64,000 bases of DNA from Flavobacterium branchiicola (GTDB taxonomy: Bacteria > Bacteroidota > Bacteroidia > Flavobacteriales > Flavobacteriaceae): the NCBI RefSeq assembly GCF_018383905.1, contig NZ_JAGYWA010000006.1, positions 310,001 to 374,000 of the forward strand, in the 5' to 3' direction. Below the pieces are notes generated by a model, which did no database searches, was not told the origin of the DNA, and was given only the letters and a program-made list of their open reading frames with translations. Each line of letters opens with the position of its first letter. Within the stretch, counting starts at the first letter, position 1. Positions 15,193-23,193 of this stretch are shown piece by piece. The translations under genes were made by a program, and so were the position numbers.

Positions 15193-16029
15193 ATGATCAA
15201 TTTTAACGGAAACATCGGACTAGAAGAAAATGTATTAACTCAGAATCGTGCATTTTTGTACGGCGATGGCGTTTTTGAAACAGTAAAAATCATCAACAAT
15301 AAAGTTTTGTTTCTTGAGGATCATTATTTTAGATTAATGGCTTCAATGCGAGTGGTGAGAATGGAGATTCCAATGAATTTTACCATGGAATATTTTGAAG
15401 AGCAAATTTTAAATCTTGTTCAGCAAAAAAATATTGCCTCTTCAGCCAGAGCACGAATCACTGTTTTTAGAAAAAACGGAGGATTATATTTGCCACAAAC
15501 CAATGAAGTGTCATTTTTAATTCACGCAACGTCTCTTGCAAACACTTCATACGTATTAAATACAGCTGAATATGAAGTTGATTTGTATAAAGATTTCTAT
15601 GTAACCAAACAATTATTATCGTCTATTAAAACGACTAATAAGATGATTAATGTTACTGGAAGTATATTTGCAAGCGAGAATGGTTTGGCAAACTGTATTT
15701 TAATGAACGACAGTAAAAATGTTGTCGAAGCTTTACAGGGAAATCTATTTATGGTTGTGGGTAAAAAGTTGGTAACGCCTCCAGTATCAGAAGGTTGTTT
15801 AAACGGAATTATGCGCAAGCAGATTTTGGCCCTTGCAAAGAAAATGGAGGGCATAGAAGTTGTAGAAGAAGTAATTTCGCCTTTTGATCTTCAAAAAGCG
15901 GATGAATTATTTCTAACCAATGTAATCATGGGAATACAGCCGATAACTAAATACCGAAAAAAAGAATTTACAAGTAATTTGGCTCAGTTATTAGCGAACA
16001 AATTAAATGAATCCATATCTGAAAATTAA
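15193..16029 (+). CDS. Class IV aminotransferase (4-amino-4-deoxychorismate lyase type)
   Basis: 278 residues of the PLP-dependent fold type IV group. FLYGDGVFETVKI (residues ~22-33) is the conserved start. Lys146 in LLSSIKTTNK is the likely Schiff-base lysine. EALQGNLFMVVG and the C-terminal DELFLTNVIMGIQPI block follow. The latter pattern is closer to PabC (4-aminobenzoate/folate synthesis) than to branched-chain IlvE, which is ~30-80 residues longer. The Flavobacteriaceae paralogues are hard to separate, so PabC is likely but not certain. The last four bases overlap the convergent YqgE gene. Confidence 0.8.
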   Translation: MINFNGNIGLEENVLTQNRAFLYGDGVFETVKIINNKVLFLEDHYFRLMASMRVVRMEIPMNFTMEYFEEQILNLVQQKNIASSARARITVFRKNGGLYLPQTNEVSFLIHATSLANTSYVLNTAEYEVDLYKDFYVTKQLLSSIKTTNKMINVTGSIFASENGLANCILMNDSKNVVEALQGNLFMVVGKKLVTPPVSEGCLNGIMRKQILALAKKMEGIEVVEEVISPFDLQKADELFLTNVIMGIQPITKYRKKEFTSNLAQLLANKLNESISEN

Positions 16030-16586
16030 TTCAGATATGGGTTTTCAGGTGCATTTGACCAAATAAGATAATCACCGCCAAGCTCAATAATTTGTTCTTT
16101 CCAAAAATGAGTGGTCGATTTACCAATAATCTTGTTCTTGTAATTATTATCAGCAATGATCCAGGAGTTTCCCTGCATTTCATTTTCAAGCTGATTTTCG
16201 TCCCAACCGGTATAGCCTAAGAAAAAACGAATATTATTTTTACTAATAGATCCGTCATTTATTAAGTCCTTTGTTGACTCAAAATCTCCGCCCCAATAAA
16301 TTCCATTAGAAATCTCGACACTATTCGGGATCAGTTCTGGAATATTGTGAATAAAATACAGATTGTCCTGTTCAACAGGTCCTCCATTGTATATTTTAAA
16401 GTTGGCCTCAATCTCCGGTATTAAGTCATTAATAGTATATTTTAATGGTTTATTAATGATAAAACCTATTGATCCTTCTTTGTTATGGTCTGCTAATAAT
16501 ATTACCGATCTGTTAAAAGATAAATCTCCAATTATTGAAGGCTCGGCAATAAGCAGGTGTCCTTTTTTTAATTTTTCTGAAATCAT
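16026..16586 (-). CDS. YqgE/AlgH family protein
   Basis: 186 residues from ATG 16586, preferred over an upstream start because it gives the canonical opening (EKLKKGHLLIAEPSIIGDLS, FNRSVILLADHNKEGSIGF). Later blocks NGGPVEQDNLYFIH, FFLGYTGWDENQLENEM and WIIAD are diagnostic. The family is widespread and its biochemical role is unsettled. The stop overlaps that of the convergent aminotransferase gene by four bases (a shared TTAA-type junction). Confidence 0.93.
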   Translation of the reverse strand: MISEKLKKGHLLIAEPSIIGDLSFNRSVILLADHNKEGSIGFIINKPLKYTINDLIPEIEANFKIYNGGPVEQDNLYFIHNIPELIPNSVEISNGIYWGGDFESTKDLINDGSISKNNIRFFLGYTGWDENQLENEMQGNSWIIADNNYKNKIIGKSTTHFWKEQIIELGGDYLIWSNAPENPYLN

Positions 16587-16654
16587 ACGGCTACAATTTT
16601 TATTAAATTTAATCATAAAAAAATTAAAATCCCAAATAAAATCGTTAAACCGCA

Positions 16655-16682
16655 TAAAAAAACCTTCCATAAGGAAGGTTTT
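16655..16682 (-). terminator. Terminator of the HU gene
   Basis: AACCTTCC and GGAAGGTT pair around ATAA; read leftward it ends in a T run. It lies 30 bp after the HU stop. Confidence 0.85.
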
Positions 16683-16713
16683 GATTATAATATAAGTTTA
16701 GAGAACTTGTAGA

Positions 16714-16986
16714 TTAGTTCACTGCACCTTCTAATTCAGCTCCAGCTTTAAATTTTACTACGTTTTTAGCAGCAATTTTGATAGTTTTTCCTGTTTGAGG
16801 ATTTCTACCATCTCTAGCAGCTCTAGCAGATACTGACCAAGATCCGAAACCTACTAATGAAATTCTTCCGCCTTTTTTCAAAGTAGTTCCTACATTTCCT
16901 AAAAATGACTCTAAAGCTAATTTTGCCGCAGCTTTTGTGATTCCTGCATCAGCAGCGATAGCATCGATTAATTCTGATTTGTTCAT
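16714..16986 (-). CDS. HU-family DNA-binding protein
   Basis: 90 residues, typical length. MNKSELIDAIAADAGITKAA is the helical dimerisation part, GRISLVGFGSWSV the start of the saddle, and RAARDGRNPQTGKTIKIAAK contains the DNA-contacting arm with the RNPQTG motif. A nucleoid protein that bends DNA non-specifically. Monocistronic, with its own terminator; an A+T-rich ~180-bp leader lies upstream. Confidence 0.97.
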   Translation of the reverse strand: MNKSELIDAIAADAGITKAAAKLALESFLGNVGTTLKKGGRISLVGFGSWSVSARAARDGRNPQTGKTIKIAAKNVVKFKAGAELEGAVN

Positions 16987-17166
16987 AATAATTAGTTATT
17001 AATTGTTGGTTAAAAAAAATTGTTAATACACAAATTTAGTAGGAAATCCGTTGCGTGCAAGTGTTTTCCATAAATTTAGCTATAATTGTTAATAACTTGC
17101 TTTTTTTGTTCATAAAGCAGGTTGTTCATCGATCAAAATCAGGTAGAAACCCCTGTTTTACTGAGC

Positions 17167-18114
17167 TTAATACACCTTGGCACTATCAGAAAAAGTGATG
17201 CCGTTGAGCAATTCTGCAACTTGCATTCTTTTTTTTCCGGGTAATTGTAAACTTAATAGCTGAATGTAGCCTTCTTTAATCGCAATTTTGATTTCTTTTT
17301 TACCGCTAATTAAACTTCCGATTTCGTGTGAATGATCTTCAGGAACTAGTTTTGCCTCATATATTTTCACATTCAACTCCTCATCTTTATCCTTCAAAAA
17401 ACACCATGCTGCCGGATAAGGGCTTAAACCTCGAATAAGATTATTGATTTCATCGCCAGATTTTGTCCAGTCGATCTTACAATTTTCCTTATTTAGTTTA
17501 TAAGCTGTTTTTATTTCAGCATTATCTTCCTGAATTGTAGTAGTTACATTTCCGTTTTCAATAATTTTCAAAGTATCAATAACAGTTGTGCTTCCTAAAT
17601 TCATTAATCGATCATGTAGTTGTCCGGCATTTTCTGTTGGCTCAATTGCAATTTCTGAGTTTAAGATCATAGCTCCGGTATCGATTTTATCATCAATAAA
17701 GAATGTAGTGACACCAGTTTTAGTTTCTCCATTAATAATAGCCCAGTTTATCGGAGCTGCTCCTCGATAGTTTGGTAATAAAGAAGCATGAAGATTAAAT
17801 GTTCCCAGACTTGGCATTTCCCATACAACTTTTGGCAACATTCTAAAAGCAACAACAATTTGAAGATTTGCATTTAAGGCTTTTAATTCAGCCAGGAAAC
17901 CTTCGTCTTTTAAATTAGTAGGTTGCAAAAGTGTTAGATTATTTTCTAAAGCATATTCTTTTACAGCCGAATATTTTATTTTTTGTCCGCGTCCTGCAGG
18001 TTTATCTGCAGCTGTAATAACACCAACAACATCGTAATTGTTTTTAAGAATGGTATCCAGAATGCCAACAGCAAATTCCGGAGTTCCCATGAATATAATA
18101 CGTAATTTTTCCAT
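17167..18114 (-). CDS. fmt: Methionyl-tRNA formyltransferase
   Basis: 315 residues. The N-terminal formyltransferase domain starts RIIFMGTPEFAVGILD; the catalytic region is HASLLPNYRGAAPINWAI (Asn/His/Asp triad with Asp of DKIDTGAMI). The C-terminal OB-like domain runs from ~205 (LIRGLSPYPAAWCFL). It formylates Met on initiator tRNA with 10-formyl-THF. The start codon overlaps the recQ stop by one base (TAATG), so translation of the two is probably coupled. Confidence 0.97.
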   Translation of the reverse strand: MEKLRIIFMGTPEFAVGILDTILKNNYDVVGVITAADKPAGRGQKIKYSAVKEYALENNLTLLQPTNLKDEGFLAELKALNANLQIVVAFRMLPKVVWEMPSLGTFNLHASLLPNYRGAAPINWAIINGETKTGVTTFFIDDKIDTGAMILNSEIAIEPTENAGQLHDRLMNLGSTTVIDTLKIIENGNVTTTIQEDNAEIKTAYKLNKENCKIDWTKSGDEINNLIRGLSPYPAAWCFLKDKDEELNVKIYEAKLVPEDHSHEIGSLISGKKEIKIAIKEGYIQLLSLQLPGKKRMQVAELLNGITFSDSAKVY

Positions 18115-20009
18115 TATGATTTTAAAGTATATTTATTATTCGCCAAAATAACGATATGATTGTTTTCTAATAATTCCTGAAGCACCAAAAGAATGTCGTT
18201 TGCATCTAGTTTTATCTGATTCTGAATTTCTCTGGAAGTCAAAGCAGTCGCTTTTAAAAGATGCAAAATTTTATCGGCAATAGAATCGGCTTCGGTGATT
18301 TTTCCTTTTTGAGTAATACAATAGGAGCATACACCACAATTTGCTGTAGTTTCTTCGCCAAAATAATCCAGAACCAATCTGTTTTTACACGTTTTGTCTT
18401 CCTTTATATAGTATAAGACAGAAGAAAGCTGATCTCTTTTAAGTTTGTTTTGTTTTTCGAGATATTTAGAAATCCTGTTTATAGTTAAATCATCTTCGCG
18501 AACTTCATTAAACAAAATTGTTGCGTCGTTGTTTTTAGATTTATATTCGATGATTTCCTTTTCTTTTAATTTTTCTAAAAGCGCCGAAATCTGCTCTTCA
18601 GAATGATTTGATTTCTTCGCAATTAACGAAAGATTCAGCGGAGTTTTCATTTCGTGAATTCCCGGATAGGTTCTCAAAATAGCCAGAATAATTTCTTCGT
18701 CATTCGGATTCAGACTCATGTATCGAATTACTTCTTTCGATTCGATTAAAAACTGCATTGTAACTTTTTCTGAAAATTCCTGAGACATTGTAATGATTCC
18801 CTGCTGATTCAGAAATTGCAAAGCATTATACGTTTTTAAAGTAGGAAAGTCGTATTTATTACAAAAATGATTCATTTTAAAAGAAAACGAATCGTCTAAA
18901 CCTTCGCCATAAGCAATCTGAAAATAATTACAGAGCTTAATGTACATGGTTTTTAGGAATTTCTTATCGGGAAGAATGCTTAAAAATTGCTGTTCCGTTT
19001 GATTGGCGTCGGAGTTATTAAATAATAATACCGAAAAGGCTTTCTCGCCATTTCGTCCCGCTCTTCCGGATTCCTGATAGTAATTTTCTAAGTTTTCAGG
19101 TAATTGTGTATGAATAACGGTTTTAACATTGTCCTTGTCAATTCCCATTCCAAATGCATTTGTCGCCACGATAACTTGCGCCTGTTCCGACATCCACAAT
19201 TGCATATTCTTATCTTTTTCCTGAGAAGAAAGTCCTCCGTGATAATAGGTTGCCCTAAAGCCCAGAGATTGTAATTGTGTTGAAATATTCAAGCAAGATT
19301 TTCTATTTCGCACATATATAATAGAGGGCTGAGGATTTTTCTTTAAAATCTGCTCAACGCGATATAATTTGTCTTCAACTTCAAAAACCATGTAAGCAAT
19401 ATTCTTTCTCTCAAAAGACTGCTGAAAAAGTGTAACATCTTTTAAACCTAGTTCGGTTTTAATATCTTCAACAACCCTTGGAGTAGCTGTCGCGGTCAAA
19501 GCCAAAAACGGAATTTTAGGAAAGAACTTTTTAAGTTCAGAGATTTTTAAATAAGCTGGTCTAAAATCATGACCCCATTGTGAAACGCAATGCGCCTCAT
19601 CAATAGCAATTAGATTGATAGGAAGATTTTTGATACGTTCCAGAATCCAGTCCGATTGTAAACGTTCCGGCGAAAGATAAAGGAATTTGTAATTTCCGTA
19701 TTGACAGTTGTCCAGAAGATCGATAATCTCTTCCGTGTGAATTCCGCCTGTAAGTGCAATTGCTTTAATGTTTCTTTTCTGCAAGTTCGCCACCTGATCT
19801 TTCATTAAAGCAATCAAAGGCGAAACCACAAGACAAATTCCTTCGCGCATCATCGACGGAACCTGAAAACAAATTGATTTTCCGCCTCCCGTTGGTAACA
19901 GCGCAAAAGTATCGTGACCCTCTAAAACCGAATCGATAATTTCCTTTTGCAAAGGTCGAAAACTTTCGTGTTTCCAGTATTTTAAAAGAATCTCTTGTGC
20001 TTCTTGCAT
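18114..20009 (-). CDS. recQ: RecQ-family ATP-dependent DNA helicase
   Basis: 631 residues from ATG 20009; a TTG two codons upstream is an unlikely start. Superfamily 2 helicase core with Q-motif region (SFRPLQKEIIDSVLEGHDTF), Walker A LLPTGGGKS, DEAH box (AIDEAHCVSQWGHDFRP), motif VI QESGRAGRNG, then the zinc-binding cysteines (CKNRL...CGVCSYC) and a C-terminal winged helix (TSREIQNQI). I see no HRDC domain, so it is the short-tailed type common as a second RecQ in Bacteroidota. Unwinds 3'-5' in recombination and fork repair. Confidence 0.94.
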   Translation of the reverse strand: MQEAQEILLKYWKHESFRPLQKEIIDSVLEGHDTFALLPTGGGKSICFQVPSMMREGICLVVSPLIALMKDQVANLQKRNIKAIALTGGIHTEEIIDLLDNCQYGNYKFLYLSPERLQSDWILERIKNLPINLIAIDEAHCVSQWGHDFRPAYLKISELKKFFPKIPFLALTATATPRVVEDIKTELGLKDVTLFQQSFERKNIAYMVFEVEDKLYRVEQILKKNPQPSIIYVRNRKSCLNISTQLQSLGFRATYYHGGLSSQEKDKNMQLWMSEQAQVIVATNAFGMGIDKDNVKTVIHTQLPENLENYYQESGRAGRNGEKAFSVLLFNNSDANQTEQQFLSILPDKKFLKTMYIKLCNYFQIAYGEGLDDSFSFKMNHFCNKYDFPTLKTYNALQFLNQQGIITMSQEFSEKVTMQFLIESKEVIRYMSLNPNDEEIILAILRTYPGIHEMKTPLNLSLIAKKSNHSEEQISALLEKLKEKEIIEYKSKNNDATILFNEVREDDLTINRISKYLEKQNKLKRDQLSSVLYYIKEDKTCKNRLVLDYFGEETTANCGVCSYCITQKGKITEADSIADKILHLLKATALTSREIQNQIKLDANDILLVLQELLENNHIVILANNKYTLKS

Positions 20010-20073
20010 GGCCAAAGTATTAAAGTTAAAAATTTAGAAATCAGTTTCTAGTTTTGCAACTTTAAACCCGCCA

Positions 20074-20607
20074 CTAAATTTTATCTAAGATATAAAGAAT
20101 TCTGTTTTCAACTGTATCTTTAGGAACCTCAATTAAATCGTAACCGTATTTCTTATAGGTTTCAATAAGGTGATCCTGAATTTCCAATGCCTGTTCAAAA
20201 TTTTCATAACGCTCGGTGTCGCTCTGATAAATTTCTTCCCAAGGTGGTAAAATAAAAGTTTTAGAATATTTGAAATCCTCACATGCTTTTGTAAAATGTT
20301 CTGGGTATTCATCACCAATATAATCCATATAAGCGACAACATCTGGAATTCCCCTGTCTATAAAAACAACATTGTCCGGTTCTTCTTTAGCATTTTTAAA
20401 TTGCTGAATACGACCTTCCAGTAGCATTTCACTAAACAATAAAGGCTCTTCCAAAAACAATTGGTCAATGCCTCGTTGCTGCGCTTCGAGTGTAACTTGT
20501 CTGGAAATTTCAGGGTAACAGCAGTAGCCACGAGCTACTAATTCGTTAATAAGCGTAGATTTTCCTGTACCAGGACCGCCAAGGAGAACTATGATTTCTT
20601 TTTGCAC
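20074..20607 (-). CDS. AAA-type (AAA_28) ATPase/kinase-like protein
   Basis: 177 residues if the GTG at 20607 is used; a TTG seven codons upstream is the other choice. P-loop near the N-terminus (VLLGGPGTGKSTLINELV), then EISRQVTLEAQQRGIDQLF, the Asp of FIDRGIPDVVAYMDY as Walker B-like/base, and an arginine-rich lid region. The family resembles nucleotide or small-molecule kinases, but substrates are unknown. Follows recQ in the same direction with a ~60-bp spacing downstream, so it may share a transcript. Confidence 0.82.
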   Translation of the reverse strand: MQKEIIVLLGGPGTGKSTLINELVARGYCCYPEISRQVTLEAQQRGIDQLFLEEPLLFSEMLLEGRIQQFKNAKEEPDNVVFIDRGIPDVVAYMDYIGDEYPEHFTKACEDFKYSKTFILPPWEEIYQSDTERYENFEQALEIQDHLIETYKKYGYDLIEVPKDTVENRILYILDKI

Positions 20608-20772
20608 TATTCTAAAAATAAAGCGCAAATTTACCTAAAACTTATTATAATTAAAAAGAATATTTATTAGAAACGAAAGATTTGGTATTTTAATGAAATT
20701 GGAATGCTTTTGTAAACCGAACCAAAGTCCGGCGCAACAGTATGAATTGTTCCTTCGAAACCGAAGAAAAAA

Positions 20773-20897
20773 GAGCCAGTGGCTCGCAAAATTTTGTAGG
20801 GCTGGACTTTAGTCCAGTCGAAATGATAATTTTGAGTTGCCGTTGGTTTTAACCAACGGAATTCTTATGATTTGTAGTATTTCGGCTTTAGCCAAAT
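20773..20897. repeat. Array of four short palindromes
   Basis: In 125 bp: GAGCC-AGT-GGCTC (20773-20785), CTGGAC-TTTA-GTCCAG (20802-20817), CCGTTGGTT-TT-AACCAACGG (20840-20859) and an imperfect CGGCT-TT-AGCC (20883-20893). The last three share a TTTA/TTTT turn between arms of different sequence. A fifth hairpin of this type, CTTTGGTT-TT-AACCAAAG, is at 25677-25694. They fill the gap between two leftward genes. Confidence 0.75.
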
Positions 20898-20901
20898 TCA
20901 T

Positions 20902-21819
20902 TTAGTTACAAAACAAATACTTCTCAGAATCCTTGCCTTTTTTATTTGAAGGAATAATCAAATGTGATTGGAATTTATTTTCTTTCAAAACATCATTCAC
21001 AAAGTCCAAAACATATTGCTGTCCCTGATGAAAAAGATAGCCGGAGAATTCATGTCCGCCTCCGCAGAAAGTAATCAGCTCGATATCCTTATGTAAAACA
21101 TTCATTTGATTGTAAACTGCATAAGAACCAAAAAGAATCAGCCAGCCTGAAGCATTTGTTGGGCATGAGCGATGTGAGCCCGCACTGTACGGAACCGTAT
21201 CGTCATTATTTCCGTGCGCCAATAACATCGGAATCGCTTTTTCTTTTGTAATTAAATTAATATCCTGAATGGCGCCCGAACCACCGATAAAACCTTTGTA
21301 TTTGAAATTTTCAGGCAAATTATTTTTATATAAATTCATTAGTTTATAATCCCAAAAAGTGGCGTGAAAACCAATTTCGGCTCCGGCACTAATTCCGGAA
21401 ATAAAGATTTTTGAAGTATCGAGATTATATTTATCGGCATTTTCAATTAAATAAGAAGTTGCCTGCCACATATCGCTAACGCCAATCTGAATGGCTTTTA
21501 CTTTTTCGGTCAAGGTTCCTTTGCAGCCAAAATCTTTTCCTTTCATATATAAAGTATACGAAATGCTGGCAACTGCATAACCATTTTGGGCCATAAACAT
21601 TCCGAATTCCTTTTCGCTTGTACGTTCGCCACCAGAGAACCCTCCTCCAAAAGCAAACATAATTAGCGGAATTTTTTCATTCGCTTTTTTCTTTGGCAGA
21701 TATAAATCTAAATCCAGTTTTAAAGTATCGTTTTGGAAGTAAGCCATGGTTTTTACTTCTTGTGCATTACTGTTGAAAAAAGTAAAAAATGTAAAAAGGA
21801 AGAAGATGATTTTTTTCAT
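20902..21819 (-). CDS. Secreted alpha/beta-hydrolase (esterase-like)
   Basis: 305 residues with a signal peptide (1-19, ending FFNSNAQ). Catalytic elbow GISAG (in FISGISAGAEIGFH), the oxyanion segment FAFGGGFSGG, the acid in LLAHGNNDDTVPYS and His in FCGGGHEFSG make a complete triad. It resembles the BD-FAE/carboxylesterase branch, often exported enzymes acting on esters of plant or short-chain substrates. Substrate unknown. The stop lies just past the palindrome array; the upstream region carries an 8-bp-period repeat. Confidence 0.85.
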   Translation of the reverse strand: MKKIIFFLFTFFTFFNSNAQEVKTMAYFQNDTLKLDLDLYLPKKKANEKIPLIMFAFGGGFSGGERTSEKEFGMFMAQNGYAVASISYTLYMKGKDFGCKGTLTEKVKAIQIGVSDMWQATSYLIENADKYNLDTSKIFISGISAGAEIGFHATFWDYKLMNLYKNNLPENFKYKGFIGGSGAIQDINLITKEKAIPMLLAHGNNDDTVPYSAGSHRSCPTNASGWLILFGSYAVYNQMNVLHKDIELITFCGGGHEFSGYLFHQGQQYVLDFVNDVLKENKFQSHLIIPSNKKGKDSEKYLFCN

Positions 21820-21837
21820 CGCATTGTGTTTTTAATC

Positions 21838-21865
21838 TCGCAAAGACGCAGAGGCGCAAAGTTTT
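21838..21865. repeat. Octamer repeat, CGCAAAG type
   Basis: Units CGCAAAGA, CGCAGAGG, CGCAAAGT follow each other in an exact 8-bp register upstream of the esterase gene. Same period as the CTAAG and ATTAGATA arrays elsewhere in the window. Confidence 0.6.
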
Positions 21866-22017
21866 TGTGCTACGAATTTGACAAATTTGGCTAATTTTTA
21901 TTTTTTTGATTTGCCAAGTTAATTAAAATTAAGGAAATTGAGTTTTAAGATGGAATAATTAGTGCTGATTAGTGTAATTCGTGTCAAAAACACACACTCA
22001 TTTTTAGAGTCAAAAAA

Positions 22018-22052
22018 TCTAAATTCTAAAATCATAAATCTAAAATCAAAAG
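22018..22052. repeat. Heptamer repeat TCTAAAN
   Basis: Five 7-bp units: TCTAAAT, TCTAAAA, TCATAAA, TCTAAAA, TCAAAAG. They end two bases before the -7 box of the DUF493 gene. Confidence 0.55.
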
Positions 22053-22054
22053 CG

Positions 22055-22062
22055 TATATTTG
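22055..22062 (+). promoter_or_regulatory. -7 box of the DUF493 operon
   Basis: TATATTTG, exact TAnnTTTG match, 20 bp upstream of the ATG; the -33 region is occupied by the heptamer repeat rather than a clear TTG. Confidence 0.5.
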
Positions 22063-22081
22063 CGTTTATTTTTAATTACGA

Positions 22082-22378
22082 ATGGAGAACGATAAAGAAA
22101 AAAATACAGCCGAATTTTACGAAAGATTAAAGGTCGAATTAGATAACTCAAATACTTGGCCTGCAGAATATTTGTATAAATTTATAGTGCCAACACTTGC
22201 AGATAATGTAGAGCGTGTTGAAAAAGCTTTTGACAGTATGGGTGCCGTTATTAAAACAACAAAATCTAAAACCGGTAAATTTACCAGTATTTCTGTAGAC
22301 GTTACAATGCACGGTTCTGATCATGTGATTAGTAAATACAAAGAAGTTTCTACAATAGAAGGTATAGTTTCATTATAA
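22082..22378 (+). CDS. DUF493 (YbeD-like) family protein
   Basis: 98 residues: FYERLKVELDNSNTWPAEYL, YKFIVPTLADNVERVEKAF, then a beta-rich end (FTSISVDVTMHGSDHVISKY). This ferredoxin-like small fold is the YbeD/DUF493 family, whose role is unsettled. The next gene (DUF4290) starts 3 nt after the stop, so they form an operon. Confidence 0.9.
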   Translation: MENDKEKNTAEFYERLKVELDNSNTWPAEYLYKFIVPTLADNVERVEKAFDSMGAVIKTTKSKTGKFTSISVDVTMHGSDHVISKYKEVSTIEGIVSL

Positions 22379-22381
22379 CTT

Positions 22382-23104
22382 ATGAACGAAAAATATAAAA
22401 AAGAGAATGCCAACGACGTCGTTTTTAATTTAGAATACAATTCTGAAAGACAGCGTTTATTGATTCCGGAGTATGGTCGTCATTTGCAAAAACTGATCGA
22501 TCAGGCAACTGTTATTGAAGATGCTGAAACGCGTAATAAAGCGGCAAAATACATCATACAGGTAATGGGGAGCTTGAATCCGCATTTGCGTGATGTACCC
22601 GATTTTCAGCATAAATTATGGGATCAGCTTTTTATAATGTCTGATTTTAAATTAGATGTAGAGTCGCCATATCCAATTCCGTCGAGAGAAGTTTTGGAGT
22701 TAAAGCCGGATGTTTTACAATACCCGCAAAATTTTCCGAAATACAGATTTTATGGTAATAACATCAAATATATGATTGATGTTGCCAATAAATGGGAAGA
22801 TGGCGAGATGAAAAACGCTTTGGTTTTGGTGATTGCAAATCATATGAAAAAATCATTTTTGAGCTGGAACAAAGACACGGTAAAAGACGATGTCATTTTC
22901 GAACATTTATATGAGTTATCCGGAGGAAAAATCAATTTATTACAAAGCACAGAAGAGCTTCTGAATACAACTGATTTAATGCGTACAAATAAGCGTATGT
23001 CAAATAAAATCTCACCGGCCGGACAGCCAAAAATTCAGAACAACAAGAATAACAACAATAAAGGCGGTAAAAAACCTTTTCAGAAAAATAATAATCAGAA
23101 ATAA
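22382..23104 (+). CDS. DUF4290 domain protein
   Basis: 240 residues, mostly helical: LEYNSERQRLLIPEYGRHLQ, KYIIQVMGSLNPHLRDVPDF, HKLWDQLFIMS and FPKYRFYGNNIKYMI are family blocks. The last ~40 residues are Asn/Lys-rich and probably disordered (NNKNNNNKGGKKPF). Found across Bacteroidota, usually just upstream of murA as here. Function unknown; the basic, low-complexity tail would suit nucleic-acid or envelope association, which is speculation. The gene ends at an octamer repeat array. Confidence 0.92.
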   Translation: MNEKYKKENANDVVFNLEYNSERQRLLIPEYGRHLQKLIDQATVIEDAETRNKAAKYIIQVMGSLNPHLRDVPDFQHKLWDQLFIMSDFKLDVESPYPIPSREVLELKPDVLQYPQNFPKYRFYGNNIKYMIDVANKWEDGEMKNALVLVIANHMKKSFLSWNKDTVKDDVIFEHLYELSGGKINLLQSTEELLNTTDLMRTNKRMSNKISPAGQPKIQNNKNNNNKGGKKPFQKNNNQK

Positions 23105-23182
23105 AAAAGGGGCTAAGATGCTAAGAGACTAAGATGCTAAGATTTTAGCTCAGAACCTTAGAATCTAAGAACTTTAGAACCT
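23105..23182. repeat. Octamer array, CTAAG type, self-complementary
   Basis: Units GGCTAAGA, TGCTAAGA, GACTAAGA, TGCTAAGA, then the reverse-type CAGAACCT, TAGAATCT, AAGAACTT, TAGAACCT in one 8-bp register. The array begins six bases after the DUF4290 stop codon. The two halves can pair into a long imperfect stem in the RNA between DUF4290 and murA. Confidence 0.85.
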
Positions 23183-23193
23183 AAAAGAAATCT

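Noticed and set aside
23105..23182. CRISPR-like array
   Set aside because: Units are 8 bp with no spacers and no cas genes nearby; it is an octamer array.
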